Under the pieces are notes generated by a model that was not told where the DNA came from, searched no databases, and was given only the letters and a program-made list of their open reading frames with translations. From JBLIRR01 sp049472395 (GTDB lineage Bacteria; SZUA-182; DTGQ01; JBLIRR01), in assembly GCA_049472395.1 (NCBI GenBank), contig JBLIRR010000024.1, positions 28,740 to 92,739 on the forward strand: a DNA stretch of 64,000 nt, in the 5' to 3' direction. The position numbers and the translations under genes are program-made. Shown here one piece after another: positions 34,399 through 43,747 of the stretch. The first letter of the stretch is position 1; each line of letters opens with the position of its first letter.

Positions 34399-34442
34399 AG
34401 ACCTCGCTACACCGCTCAACAAATAGCAGGAATCCCTTATAC
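34399..34442 (-). repeat. 42-bp dispersed repeat, copy 3
   Basis: On the minus strand it reads GTATAAGGGATTCCTGCTAT then TTGTTGAGCGGTGTAGCGAG. It matches the plus-strand copies at 15631 and 17382 at about 85 percent of positions. It lies upstream of the leftward secreted protein, in the 379-base gap between that gene and the rightward zinc-ribbon protein; the rest of the gap has no gene. Confidence 0.78.
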
Positions 34443-34581
34443 TTTTGGGAATACGCCATAATGAATTGCTGAATTTTTATAAAATAATTGTACTTTTCTC
34501 TACGTTTATGTATAATCTTTGCAGGCGAAACCATGGTATAGATAGCTTCGATAGTAAATAGAGTGCAAAGAGAGAGAGCCG

Positions 34582-35295
34582 ATGGCAGCCCGAAAAAACA
34601 TCTTTGTCGCCGACGACATCCTAATCAAAACAGGATATGTGCTGCTTTTTTTGACACTGGTGGCAGGTTTAATCGCCTGGCCGTCTATGAAGACTGGGAC
34701 GGTGAATCCCGAAGATATATGGATCGTCCTCATGGTCATCTCTGCCCTGATCATCATTCCGATCGCTTTTCTTGCAACCGGCTATCGCATCCGGTCGCAG
34801 GAGAAAAAGATCCACACGGTCTGGAACATCCTTGAAAAAACGCTCGAGGCCTCCATCGACGACCTGGCAGAGAACACAGGCCTGCAGAAAGACACGATTG
34901 CAAAAGCAGTACGCCTAATCAACCGGCGCGGAAGTGCATATTTTATCTACGATCGACCCAGCGGATTGATCTTTGACGGCAGGCTGAAGAGCCAAACCGT
35001 TGCAATAAAAAACTGCCCGACCTGTGGTCATTCTATCGGTTACACAATTCCTCTTATTGTAACCAAACTGCCCTGCTGCAGTTATTGCAGATCCCCCCTT
35101 GACATCAGTTACATTAACCGATTGAAGCAGGAAAGGATTGAGTCGATCCTGGCGTTGAACTCGGCACCGGTAGCGAACTACGCCTTCGATGCTCCGAAAA
35201 GCAGCTTTAGCTGGGGGCTGTTTGTCATTCTCCTGCTGGTATTCTGGCCCGCGGCACTTGTGTATGCCTATGCCAAAAGCGGAAAAGCGGGCTGA
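34582..35295 (+). CDS. Membrane protein with helix-turn-helix-like and zinc-ribbon segments
   Basis: 237 residues, with AGAGAGAGCCG before the ATG. Two N-terminal helices (VLLFLTLVAGLIAWP, IWIVLMVISALIIIPIAFLA) are followed by a cytoplasmic part with a winged-helix-like segment (ILEKTLEASIDDLAENTGLQ, DTIAKAVRLINRRG). A zinc ribbon follows (CPTCGHSIGYT ... CCSYCRSPLD) and a final helix (WGLFVILLLVFWPAALVYAY). The order resembles membrane-anchored regulators or trafficking factors, but no family was recognised. Base composition is visibly more GC-rich than neighbouring genes, which hints at transfer. The AT-rich 240 bases after it contain no gene. Confidence 0.7.
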   Translation: MAARKNIFVADDILIKTGYVLLFLTLVAGLIAWPSMKTGTVNPEDIWIVLMVISALIIIPIAFLATGYRIRSQEKKIHTVWNILEKTLEASIDDLAENTGLQKDTIAKAVRLINRRGSAYFIYDRPSGLIFDGRLKSQTVAIKNCPTCGHSIGYTIPLIVTKLPCCSYCRSPLDISYINRLKQERIESILALNSAPVANYAFDAPKSSFSWGLFVILLLVFWPAALVYAYAKSGKAG

Positions 35296-35535
35296 CGGTT
35301 GTTCGCATTTATTGAACAAAATTTTTTCTTTTTATCGATAAATTCTCAGAAATTCCCTCAATTTAAATTCATTTTCCCTTTTTTTGATAAATACATAAAA
35401 ATGAATTATACATATTTGTGTATTGAGAATTGCTGGCTTTTGTTCTTATTCACACCCCTTTCTTCTCCTTACTTTCCTATGAAAAAAATTTAGACCTATG
35501 CATATGTGGGCTTTCGCTTAATCTTGAAGAGCGCT

Positions 35536-38500
35536 TTATTTTTTTGTTTTATCCCCCCCTGGCCTAATTGTCTTACTAATCTTCTCACAGGCGGTAAAGC
35601 TCACACAGTAATCTCCTAAAAATCTCTCCTTTTCACTATCACTATTATCAGCCAGTTCCATAATGGTTAGAACGTATGGCCCACTGTGTAAGGTTACATC
35701 GATACAACCTGGCACATCGATTATCCATTCATAGGATTCTGGTGGCGCCCCTAAATAGCTCACAAGTATACCCACCTCGTAACCAGTGGATGTCCCTGTT
35801 GGATCCGGAAATACACACGCAATCATGTTCTCATTTTCTAGACCCTTAAAATGAAAAATATCCTCATCAGGCAGGTTAGGATTGGGGCTATCCCCAAGAG
35901 TGTCACAAAACGTCGTTAGCCCCCCAAGATATTCTCCCGGCTTTGGATCCCCTGCGCTTATACGATAATATAATCCCTCCAGATTCCCACTGCTCTCTTT
36001 AACCGTAGCATATACAGTAGTAGTATCCTTGAGCATATCTTTCTGTATACCCACATATAAGTAGCCCCTGGGATGAACGCCCTTATTATCTTCCATGCTC
36101 GCAAAGCCGATAAAATTGCCCTTACTATCTTTTGCTGTGAGTGTAAGATTACATACAGTATCCTCCCCTTCTCCTTCTTTTTGTGCCCAGTTAAATACAC
36201 GTATAACAGTGTTCTTGTTTTTCGGAAGTTTAAAAATATATTTATCTTCATCACCCGGGTAATCAATCTCACCATCCCCTGGAGTGTTATCAGGGGGCAT
36301 AGTCCGCGGATCGGGATCTAGTATATATCCCTCAACTTTAAACTGACCCCTCACGGATCGCTGGAAGTTTTCCACAATAGGAGGCAGAGCAGGCTCCGTC
36401 GGCAGCCTGCCAGCCGTGTTAGGGGCTGCCAGCGAACCTTTACTTGTGTAAAACGCATCCAATGAATGGTTATTGATAGAAGCATTTACTTGATAGTAAC
36501 CATTCTCTGTGTAAGGTACCATAACAGTATAGATACCATCATCGGGATTTGTATCACAATTCAGGCCATCGTCATGAGTGATTTTGACGTCTAGGGCTCC
36601 GGACGGGGAAAGTATTTCGCATACCATAGTAATACCTGTAATAGGCAGCTGTTGAAGCAACGAAATCGTTATTACAGCCGGTTCCGGAGATTGTATTAGT
36701 GAGGAAACATTTAACGCCATATCATAGGTAAATCCATGGTGAGGCCATGCATGAACATGTGTCTTCACATTTTTATCCTCTCCGCAGTTGCTCGTAGCCA
36801 CTAAAGACCAGGAACCATAGCCTCCCTGTTTCACTTGGTACCATAGTACGTCGGCTTTACATGATACAACACCAGGAGCAATACACTCACACATAACGTC
36901 GGTCGTAACGGTGTTACCTCCAGGATCCTTCACCTGAAAAGCCAGATCTCCCAAATCGCCCCCATGTCGTAAAACAATAAAGAAAGATTTTAATGTGCTG
37001 TCAATCTCAAAGTTTATATGAGCGCTTGTATCAGACGGAACTGTAAATGTACTGTCTATTATACTGACAGCATTGGTATACGCCGTATGGGCTGCTAAAA
37101 AAGAATCCTGGATATCCCCCAATTCATAGCTGCCTGACGAGTAAAAATGACCACCCGTATTGTCTGACAACTGTCGCAGTATAGCTTCATCCGCCCGGGG
37201 TCCATAGCCAAAATTTATCATGGGAACATCTGCAGCTTGATAGGCTGCTATAAGGCTATCAATAGTTTCGTTCACGGAGCACGTATCCATTCCATCTGAT
37301 AAATTGAACACGAGCCTGTGGGCCCTGGTCGAATGTGTTGCCGCATAGTTTTGCATATCCGTTAAAGCACATCCGACGCCATCATACAAGGCAGTATATC
37401 CTCCTAGGTCTATAAAAGTAATAGTATTTTCAACTGCAGATCTCAGCCCACTACTATCAATAAATATCATAGTTTGCTCTTGAATCGCATTATCCCCAAA
37501 ACTCACCACACCCACCGCTGTGCTCCCAATCTGGGCCAAATGTATAATGGTCTTCGCCGCTTCCTTGGCGTATTCAAAGGGATCGCCTGCCATAGAATCC
37601 GAACGATCTATCACCACCTCCATCTCAATCCCCTCTTCCATCCAAATTATTTCAAGTTGATCTCGCGCTGCTGCATCCGGCAATTCTACTTTCATCCAAC
37701 GGTAACTGCCCCACGTATCAGAAGCGGCGGGTCCATGGCCATCGAGCAGGGTATAATGCGTACGTTCAGGTAAAAAACTGCGGCTATCATCGACGGGATC
37801 TTCTCGTATTGGCCGTACCATGACCTCCCAGCAGCTCGCTTCATATACCCTCCCCTGGGCTGTATTCCCCTGATAGTTGTTGGAAGTGGAATGGTTTATC
37901 CACTGGAAGTTCCCCCCGGCCGCCTCCCATTGATTATTCATAATCGCCGGTACTGCAGGTGTATCAGTGGATCGTGGTTGAGTAATCGAACCGATTGTGC
38001 TCTCTCCTCTATACTCATCATAGAGTCCATACACATAATGTCCAAATTCGTGGCCCAAGCAATATCCAGCACTTTCAGGATCTGCCAACAAGTCCAAGTC
38101 ATGCGCTGCCCCATCTCGGTCTATAAAGCCATTGGGGAATATATCGCCCATAAATATAGGATATCCATTATAGCCGAAACCGGAAGGGTACGCCTCTGGG
38201 CCCTGACGCTCATTCCAAAGGATATCGGCTATATTATGCATAGCGCCATTTCTGAAGATTCGTACGCGCCGAATTCGATGAACACCGTTTGACTGTTCAT
38301 ACACCGCATCGGCAAAAAATCGGATAATGTTTTCATAGGCAATCTGCTCCTCCCCTCCGGGCATATTGTTCAAGGGATCATCATCCCCTGATGGATTGTT
38401 GTACAATGAGATAATAAGGTCAAAGGCTGCACGAGAGCTTTCAGCAGCCCTCATGGGCAGGACATGTAATAGGAAGAGTATGCTCACTAATGCTGTTAAT

Positions 38501-38580
38501 AATAATACACCTCTTCTCCACCACCTGATTCCTAATCTATTACAATGTAAATGAATAGGTATACTGTTTTTATTAAACAT
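35536..38580 (-). CDS. Secreted CLCA-like metalloprotease / von Willebrand A domain protein
   Basis: 1014 residues from the ATG at 38580, with GGAGGATAACACT upstream; an earlier ATG adds a polar leader that would hide the signal peptide. After the signal (VLLLTALVSILFLLHV) a zincin-like domain carries H177-E-F-G-H181 with GLYDEY downstream, as in calcium-activated chloride channel regulators. A VWA domain follows with MIDAS D325-x-S-x-S329 (VIDRSDSM) and LSDGMDTC. Beta-sandwich domains come next, one with the CLCA-like LSPSGALDVKITHDDGLNCD segment. The C-terminal ~270 residues include two pre-peptidase-like beta domains (GDEDKYIFKLPKNKNTVIRV; PDEDIFHFKGLENENM). It is probably extracellular, possibly self-processing as eukaryotic CLCA proteins are. 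Confidence 0.85.
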   Translation of the reverse strand: MFNKNSIPIHLHCNRLGIRWWRRGVLLLTALVSILFLLHVLPMRAAESSRAAFDLIISLYNNPSGDDDPLNNMPGGEEQIAYENIIRFFADAVYEQSNGVHRIRRVRIFRNGAMHNIADILWNERQGPEAYPSGFGYNGYPIFMGDIFPNGFIDRDGAAHDLDLLADPESAGYCLGHEFGHYVYGLYDEYRGESTIGSITQPRSTDTPAVPAIMNNQWEAAGGNFQWINHSTSNNYQGNTAQGRVYEASCWEVMVRPIREDPVDDSRSFLPERTHYTLLDGHGPAASDTWGSYRWMKVELPDAAARDQLEIIWMEEGIEMEVVIDRSDSMAGDPFEYAKEAAKTIIHLAQIGSTAVGVVSFGDNAIQEQTMIFIDSSGLRSAVENTITFIDLGGYTALYDGVGCALTDMQNYAATHSTRAHRLVFNLSDGMDTCSVNETIDSLIAAYQAADVPMINFGYGPRADEAILRQLSDNTGGHFYSSGSYELGDIQDSFLAAHTAYTNAVSIIDSTFTVPSDTSAHINFEIDSTLKSFFIVLRHGGDLGDLAFQVKDPGGNTVTTDVMCECIAPGVVSCKADVLWYQVKQGGYGSWSLVATSNCGEDKNVKTHVHAWPHHGFTYDMALNVSSLIQSPEPAVITISLLQQLPITGITMVCEILSPSGALDVKITHDDGLNCDTNPDDGIYTVMVPYTENGYYQVNASINNHSLDAFYTSKGSLAAPNTAGRLPTEPALPPIVENFQRSVRGQFKVEGYILDPDPRTMPPDNTPGDGEIDYPGDEDKYIFKLPKNKNTVIRVFNWAQKEGEGEDTVCNLTLTAKDSKGNFIGFASMEDNKGVHPRGYLYVGIQKDMLKDTTTVYATVKESSGNLEGLYYRISAGDPKPGEYLGGLTTFCDTLGDSPNPNLPDEDIFHFKGLENENMIACVFPDPTGTSTGYEVGILVSYLGAPPESYEWIIDVPGCIDVTLHSGPYVLTIMELADNSDSEKERFLGDYCVSFTACEKISKTIRPGGDKTKK

Positions 38581-38770
38581 AGTGTTATCCTCCATCTGTG
38601 TGACATTGATCAAAAATGATAATAAAAAAAACTATCTATAGATATCACCTCCCTTCTTTACCATTGCCTCCCACTTAGAATAACTCTTAGAGAGATATTT
38701 GTCTTTCCCCCACTATCTTAAGGAAAAATCATAACTTATCTTTTTTAAAAAAAATATTTACTACATGTAA

Positions 38771-38850
38771 GGTTACAGATTGGATACATATTGATAAGAA
38801 GAGATATTTTTTTTGAGGATTTAAATCTGTAACCAATCCGTAACCAATCT
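38771..38850. repeat. GTAACCAATC repeat cluster
   Basis: GGTTACAGATTGG (38771-38783) is the reverse complement of the direct pair CTGTAACCAATC (38827-38838) and CGTAACCAATCT (38839-38850). A further CTGTAACCAATCTGTAATCT lies at 39169-39188. All four units fall in the gaps flanking the 63-residue protein, between the CLCA-like and CARDB-like genes. They are likely protein-binding sites controlling the divergent secreted-protein genes. Confidence 0.65.
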
Positions 38851-38934
38851 TATGATAAATTTTTTCTACTTTTTGTCTGGGACATATTTCAATAGGGAGG
38901 AATATTTTTCTAAGCCTTGGAGGAGGATTGTACT

Positions 38935-39126
38935 ATGGAAAGTTATATCGTGCGTATTTACCGGCGTGGTGAGTCAGCAGAAAAACTTGTTGGTATGGTG
39001 GAAGAGGTGGGCGGTACAGGGCAAAGAGCCTTTAGGAATTTTCATGAGCTGTGGGATATCCTGGTGAGTGAAACAAGAAATGTTTCTTTAAAAAATACGA
39101 GGAAGCTTCACTATGGGAAAGATTAA
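38935..39126 (+). CDS. Small protein of the kind found beside BTAD regulators
   Basis: 63 residues from the ATG at 38935, which has GGAGGAGGATTGTACT directly upstream. The sequence ESYIVRIYRRGESAEKLVGM, VEEVGGTGQRAFRNFHELWD, IL is compact and looks like a beta-strand-rich small domain. I recall closely similar small proteins beginning SYIVRIYRR near BTAD/MalT-type regulator genes in other anaerobes; that is memory, not a search. The BTAD regulator at 40248 is about 1 kb away. GTAACCAATC repeats lie on both sides. Function unknown. Confidence 0.65.
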   Translation: MESYIVRIYRRGESAEKLVGMVEEVGGTGQRAFRNFHELWDILVSETRNVSLKNTRKLHYGKD

Positions 39127-39168
39127 TTTTTCAATAAAATTTAGGATTTATAGCCTGATGCGAATAAT

Positions 39169-39188
39169 CTGTAACCAATCTGTAATCT
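39169..39188. repeat. GTAACCAATC repeat, downstream unit
   Basis: CTGTAACCAATCTGTAATCT repeats the motif of 38827-38850. It lies about 180 bases before the secreted CARDB-like gene, in a position suited to its promoter. Confidence 0.6.
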
Positions 39189-39346
39189 CCCATAGGGTAA
39201 ATTTTTTATTTTATAGTGAAAGGAGGAAGGAGAACAATGGATTGTATGATGATACGGGGGCCCTGAGCTTGCAATCAAGCGAACGCGTCGTTCTATTATA
39301 GTTGAGGTTTAAAGTAATCATTAACCTTACAATAAGGAGAGGAAAG

Positions 39347-40129
39347 ATGAAATCATTAAAATGGATGATTGTGTTGATTTTATTTGTAGTATTGGCCATT
39401 CCACAGACTTGTTTCTCACAAACCAATAAGTATGAAATTATCACCGAGGATTTTACTGCAACCGGGAAATTTGAGGCAAAAGACATTGAGGCAGAAAACA
39501 TTCGGGCAAGATTGAAAATAGAGACAAAAGACATTGAGGCAGATGGGATAATGAAGACGGAGGAATTGCAACTTAAAGAAATGAGAATTGGAAATACCAC
39601 GCTCAGAGAGGAAGATTTCATGAACATAGAAAATCTGCCCATATTAGAAGAAAGAATCACCATGATGGAAAATAATTGGATGGAGAAGGCATTTCCTGAC
39701 CTGCAGGTACTTATTCGTGGTTGCTGCAATGTTTTTTATACCAAAGAGCATGGGACTTTTTGTAATATAGAAATAGATGTGTATAATAGATCTGCTTTTA
39801 ATATTACGGATACATTCCAAGTCACCCTTACAAACCTATTATGTGGATTAAATCTTACGCACACACTCACGGGGCTCGGGCCTGGGGGAACGGCACATAT
39901 TGTGAAAACCATAGATTGCGAATGCTGTAGTGGATCCGGATCCATATGTGAGTCAGAAATTGTATGCGAAGCAAACACTTTTTACGCAGAGGTTGATCCT
40001 CCCACACAAGAATACCCCAGAGGGCAGGTTATAGAGCTAAATGAGGAGAATAACTATGATGAGAAAATATGCCAATGGTTTATACAGGGACCACCGCTAC
40101 AACCACCTCTGCCAATAGATGGGCAGTAA
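39347..40129 (+). CDS. Secreted protein with C-terminal CARDB-like domain
   Basis: 260 residues from the ATG at 39347, with AAGGAGAGGAAAG upstream. A signal peptide (MKSLKWMIVLILFVVLAIPQ) ends near CFSQ. Residues ~25-100 contain a degenerate repeat (ATGKFEAKDIEAENI, KIETKDIEADGI). The C-terminal ~140 residues look like a cysteine-stabilised CARDB/beta-sandwich domain (DLQVLIRGCCNVFY, CNIEIDVYNRSAFNITDTFQ, LGPGGTAHIVKTIDCECC, ENNYDEKICQW). Such domains act in adhesion or surface assembly. A good terminator follows. The GTAACCAATC repeats upstream suggest it is co-regulated with the divergent CLCA-like protein. Confidence 0.75.
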   Translation: MKSLKWMIVLILFVVLAIPQTCFSQTNKYEIITEDFTATGKFEAKDIEAENIRARLKIETKDIEADGIMKTEELQLKEMRIGNTTLREEDFMNIENLPILEERITMMENNWMEKAFPDLQVLIRGCCNVFYTKEHGTFCNIEIDVYNRSAFNITDTFQVTLTNLLCGLNLTHTLTGLGPGGTAHIVKTIDCECCSGSGSICESEIVCEANTFYAEVDPPTQEYPRGQVIELNEENNYDEKICQWFIQGPPLQPPLPIDGQ

Positions 40130-40207
40130 ATATCAGCAGTATGGAACAGCTCATCGGGATTGATGGCATATAAAGGGGGATTTAACCCATTCTATTTCAT
40201 ACGATGA

Positions 40208-40250
40208 GAGCCGCCTTGCTCTTTTGTAAAGCGGGGCGGCTCATTTTTTA
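40208..40250 (+). terminator. Rho-independent terminator
   Basis: GAGCCGCC (40208-40215) pairs with GGCGGCTC (40235-40242) and is followed by ATTTTTTA. It ends transcription of the secreted CARDB-like gene. The T-tract abuts the stop of the convergent BTAD regulator. Confidence 0.85.
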
Positions 40251-43200
40251 TGCTGAGGTCAGTGACTTGTAAATGGTCTCTGTTTTTGGAGATGGTTCGA
40301 TCCCCAGGCGAGCGTCGAGTATTTTCCGGCAACGATGATACACTTCCAGCGCCTCGGCCCTCCGATTAAGATGCTTTAGTAAAAGCATAAGTTTCTGGTA
40401 AAGCCCTTCGGCAAGGTCATCCACTTCAAGCCCTTTTTTGAGCCAATCAACAGCCCGGTCATATCTGTCTTCCTCCTCCAGATGAGGGCTCAGTTTCTCT
40501 ATGGAGCGAAGGAATATATTTCGGAGATGTTCGCGGCAGGGGGCTGACCAGGTTGCTGCCTCATCCGCGGGAAGGAAGGGACCATGATAGAGCGCAAAGG
40601 CCTTTTCCATCCAGTGGACAGCCGTGCTCCTGTCTGTGTTTTCAAAGGCCTGATCCGCTTTGTGTAAAAAGTGCTCAAAGGCCCGGATATCTACCCAGCA
40701 GAACCGAGGGTTCAGGGACACGATGCCCCCTTCAAGATGCACCGCTTTTTCGTTTCCTAAGAGTTTGCGCAGGCGGTGCAGCGCAGTGGCAAAAGAGCGA
40801 TGAGCCATATCACCGTCTGCGTCAGGCCAGAGGGTATCGCTCAACTGTATTTCCTTGACCTCTCTGTCCCCATAAGAAATAAGGAGCTTGAGCAGCTCAA
40901 GGGGCTTTTTCTGCACCTTGAAGGAGAAGTGCAAGGATTTTTGATTTTTAAGCACTGAAAAGATGCCAAGGGTGACTATCTTTAAAGGAAAAGGCCACTG
41001 CTCACAATCAAGGGACGACTCCTCAGGATCAAGCTTGAGTCTGCAGATGAGCTTTTGCACGTGTTGTACCTCGATCCCTGCTTCAAGGGCCTTCACACAT
41101 AAGCCTGTCATAACAGAGGGGTGAAAAAAGTCTGTAAACATAATGCCTTTTTCCCTGCCTACTATCATGGCCTGCTTCATATAACGAAGGCCCTCCTCTT
41201 TTTTGGCGCCTTTAAAGGCTAATTGGGCGCCAGCCAGCAACCATTTATACCTGATCCACTCATACCCGCTCTGATGAATCATCTCCTTGACCTTTGCAAG
41301 GTGGAAGCCAGCTTCACGCTTCTTTCCGCATTCGGTGAGCAGGTGCGCAATTGCAACATGGCCACTCATTAAGCCGGGTGCATCCTGACTCTCGTTGCTT
41401 ATAGCCAAAGCCCTCCTGCTATGTTCAACTGCCAGGGCAAGCTCTCCCCTGAGCCAGGCCTTCCAGGCAGCTAAGTAGTGATATTCGGCTGTATAAGAAT
41501 TACCCTTGCTGTTCTCTATGCATGAAGCCATTTTTTTTAAATAGGTTGTGGCTGATGCCAGATCTAAGGAGGCTAACGCGCTATAGGCGCCGAAGGCATA
41601 GATATGAGGAGTATAGATATGCACACCAAAGTTTTCAGCTGTCTGTAATCCCTTTTCTACCGATTTGAGGCTTCTGGCAAAATCCCCCGTATAGCAGGCA
41701 TAATGTGCCTCTACTACCTTGGCGATGATGGAGGTAAGAGGGGAAATCTTAAGATAATCCATTTCTTCTTTGATTCTTTCCGATATCAGAGCTGCTTTTG
41801 ATAGCTTCCCCGCATAACAATAGTACAGATCCAGGAAAAGGCTCATAATGATCTGTTGGTTGGAATCCGGGATATGGTACACTAAAGTTTCCGTTTTTTT
41901 GGCCCATTCAGATAGCGGAGGATCAACTGGATGGGAAGGTACATAAAATACTAAGGCGACAAACATACTGAAGGTAGCCTGGGCCTCGATCTCGACAGAA
42001 GGAAAACGTGGATAGCGCACACACATCTGCTGAAACTCCATAATCCATGGCTCTAAACGATAGAGGTTACTTCGCTCATGGATGAAGGAATTTACAATAA
42101 AGGACCAACTCAAAAAAAGGCCAGAAGGATCATTTTCTCTTTTAAATTGTACATACGCTTCCTCAAGATATCCTCGTGCCTCAGCAGGATCAGAGGGCAA
42201 CAGGGAAATCCCCATCCAGTATAAAAGCCATGGTTCATGCTGAATTCTCTCATCGGGAATGCCGGCTATCCACCCTTGCAGGGTATGATTTCGTCCCTGC
42301 TGCAGTATGAATTTCGCATGCCTCACTATTAATTGTGCCATTTCCTCCCAGCTTTCCGTTCTCAGATAGAGTTCTGCTGCCTCCTCTATATGCCCTACAT
42401 CCTCAAGGATGCATGCGGCGCTATAGAGAAGCTGCAATATCTCAGATGGAGAAAATGTTTCCTTTGCCCGGCTTATCAGGAAATCTCTGAAAAGATCATG
42501 ATACTGATATACTTCTTTTTCAGAACACTGCCGTTTTTCAAGAAAACAATTTTTTGCATGCAGCTCTAAAAGCATACACTCTGCCTGCTCATTTCCCGTG
42601 AGCTGGACAGCCATGTGGGGAGTCATGTGGGGCAGATGCGCTGTCATTAATAAGAAATTCTTTATTGATGGTTCCATTTTCATAAGTATCTGAGTGGAAA
42701 AGTAGTCGAATATTTCCCTGGAAAGGTATCGATCCGGCAATTGATTTTCAAAACCCTCCCTTCTTACTCGAAGCAGAATAAGTATCAGACCGGCTGCCCA
42801 TCCCTGGGCCACATAATGTATCTGTTGCATCATTTCCAAAGAGAGCCCGCCCTGGCTGCGAATCTTCGCTAGCTCCTGTGTCTCATCTTCAGTAAAACGA
42901 AGATCTTTCCATTCTATGATTTCCATATAAGAATTGGCCAGTAAGCGAATCATTGCAGGGGGAGGCTCCTCACGGCCTGCGAAAATGACTGTTATGCCTT
43001 CAGGGATTCTGCTTAATCCCTCACGAAGTATCTCATGAAGCATTGAGTGAGGGGAGATCATTTGATAATTATCGAATACTATCACAGAGGATGATTGTAA
43101 ACGATCGTAGAGGTCCTCGAAATAGCGTCTTGTAAAGGTGGGAATGTCTAAGATATATTCAGAGGTAAGACAAGGAAGAGGCTTTCTTCTCCTGAAGCCG

Positions 43201-43475
43201 GCCTTTTTAGCGGCAAGGCCCATATAATAAAAAAATGTGGCGATCTCATTATCTGCTTGATCTAACTGGTACCATAGGCAGGGCAATTTCCGATTATCAA
43301 GATAGGTTGCAATGAGAGTCGTTTTTCCGGATCCTGCGGGGCCAATTACCCAAACCAGTGGCCTTTTAAGGCCTCTGTCCATGAGATGAAACAATCTCTT
43401 TCGAGGTAATACCTCTCTTGCGGTGGGAGGTGTTATCTTAAGCAGAGAGATTCTTGTGCTCATTTTTTTCTGCAT
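40248..43475 (-). CDS. MalT-like ATPase / BTAD transcriptional regulator
   Basis: 1075 residues. The N-terminal NACHT/AAA-type ATPase has WVIGPAGSGKTTLIATYL (Walker A) and VIVFDNYQMIS (Walker B), followed by winged-helix and TPR-like helical repeats (~330-800). The C-terminus has an OmpR-type winged helix (IVTLGIFSVLKN, LELLKLLISYGDREVKE, LWPDADGDMAHRSFATALHR, LRKLLG) joined to a bacterial transcriptional activation domain (LYHGPFLPADEAATW, ALEVYHRCRKILDARLGIEP). It is a large SARP/MalT-like signal-integrating activator. The start lacks a clear ribosome site (alternative ATG at 43463). Position suggests control of nearby secreted and surface genes. The 272 bases upstream hold no gene. Confidence 0.9.
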   Translation of the reverse strand: MQKKMSTRISLLKITPPTAREVLPRKRLFHLMDRGLKRPLVWVIGPAGSGKTTLIATYLDNRKLPCLWYQLDQADNEIATFFYYMGLAAKKAGFRRRKPLPCLTSEYILDIPTFTRRYFEDLYDRLQSSSVIVFDNYQMISPHSMLHEILREGLSRIPEGITVIFAGREEPPPAMIRLLANSYMEIIEWKDLRFTEDETQELAKIRSQGGLSLEMMQQIHYVAQGWAAGLILILLRVRREGFENQLPDRYLSREIFDYFSTQILMKMEPSIKNFLLMTAHLPHMTPHMAVQLTGNEQAECMLLELHAKNCFLEKRQCSEKEVYQYHDLFRDFLISRAKETFSPSEILQLLYSAACILEDVGHIEEAAELYLRTESWEEMAQLIVRHAKFILQQGRNHTLQGWIAGIPDERIQHEPWLLYWMGISLLPSDPAEARGYLEEAYVQFKRENDPSGLFLSWSFIVNSFIHERSNLYRLEPWIMEFQQMCVRYPRFPSVEIEAQATFSMFVALVFYVPSHPVDPPLSEWAKKTETLVYHIPDSNQQIIMSLFLDLYYCYAGKLSKAALISERIKEEMDYLKISPLTSIIAKVVEAHYACYTGDFARSLKSVEKGLQTAENFGVHIYTPHIYAFGAYSALASLDLASATTYLKKMASCIENSKGNSYTAEYHYLAAWKAWLRGELALAVEHSRRALAISNESQDAPGLMSGHVAIAHLLTECGKKREAGFHLAKVKEMIHQSGYEWIRYKWLLAGAQLAFKGAKKEEGLRYMKQAMIVGREKGIMFTDFFHPSVMTGLCVKALEAGIEVQHVQKLICRLKLDPEESSLDCEQWPFPLKIVTLGIFSVLKNQKSLHFSFKVQKKPLELLKLLISYGDREVKEIQLSDTLWPDADGDMAHRSFATALHRLRKLLGNEKAVHLEGGIVSLNPRFCWVDIRAFEHFLHKADQAFENTDRSTAVHWMEKAFALYHGPFLPADEAATWSAPCREHLRNIFLRSIEKLSPHLEEEDRYDRAVDWLKKGLEVDDLAEGLYQKLMLLLKHLNRRAEALEVYHRCRKILDARLGIEPSPKTETIYKSLTSA

Positions 43476-43747
43476 TCAATTATCGCCAGTTTGTTTAAAG
43501 GGCGATAACAGATAAAATAGAAAAAACAGGCTAAAAATAATTAGGCTTCAATATCAATAAATAATAGTATAGTAAATTTTCATTTATTTCAAGGCCTATG
43601 GACCTCGTATCATGATATAATGCATCTTTCTTCTCTCTCCTCATCCTTATGAACCTGCCTCTATCAATATTTTCTCAATTCACACTATAGGCGATCACTG
43701 ATGGGATACAGATTCATAGAATAAAATATATTTTCTCTCTTCTGCCA

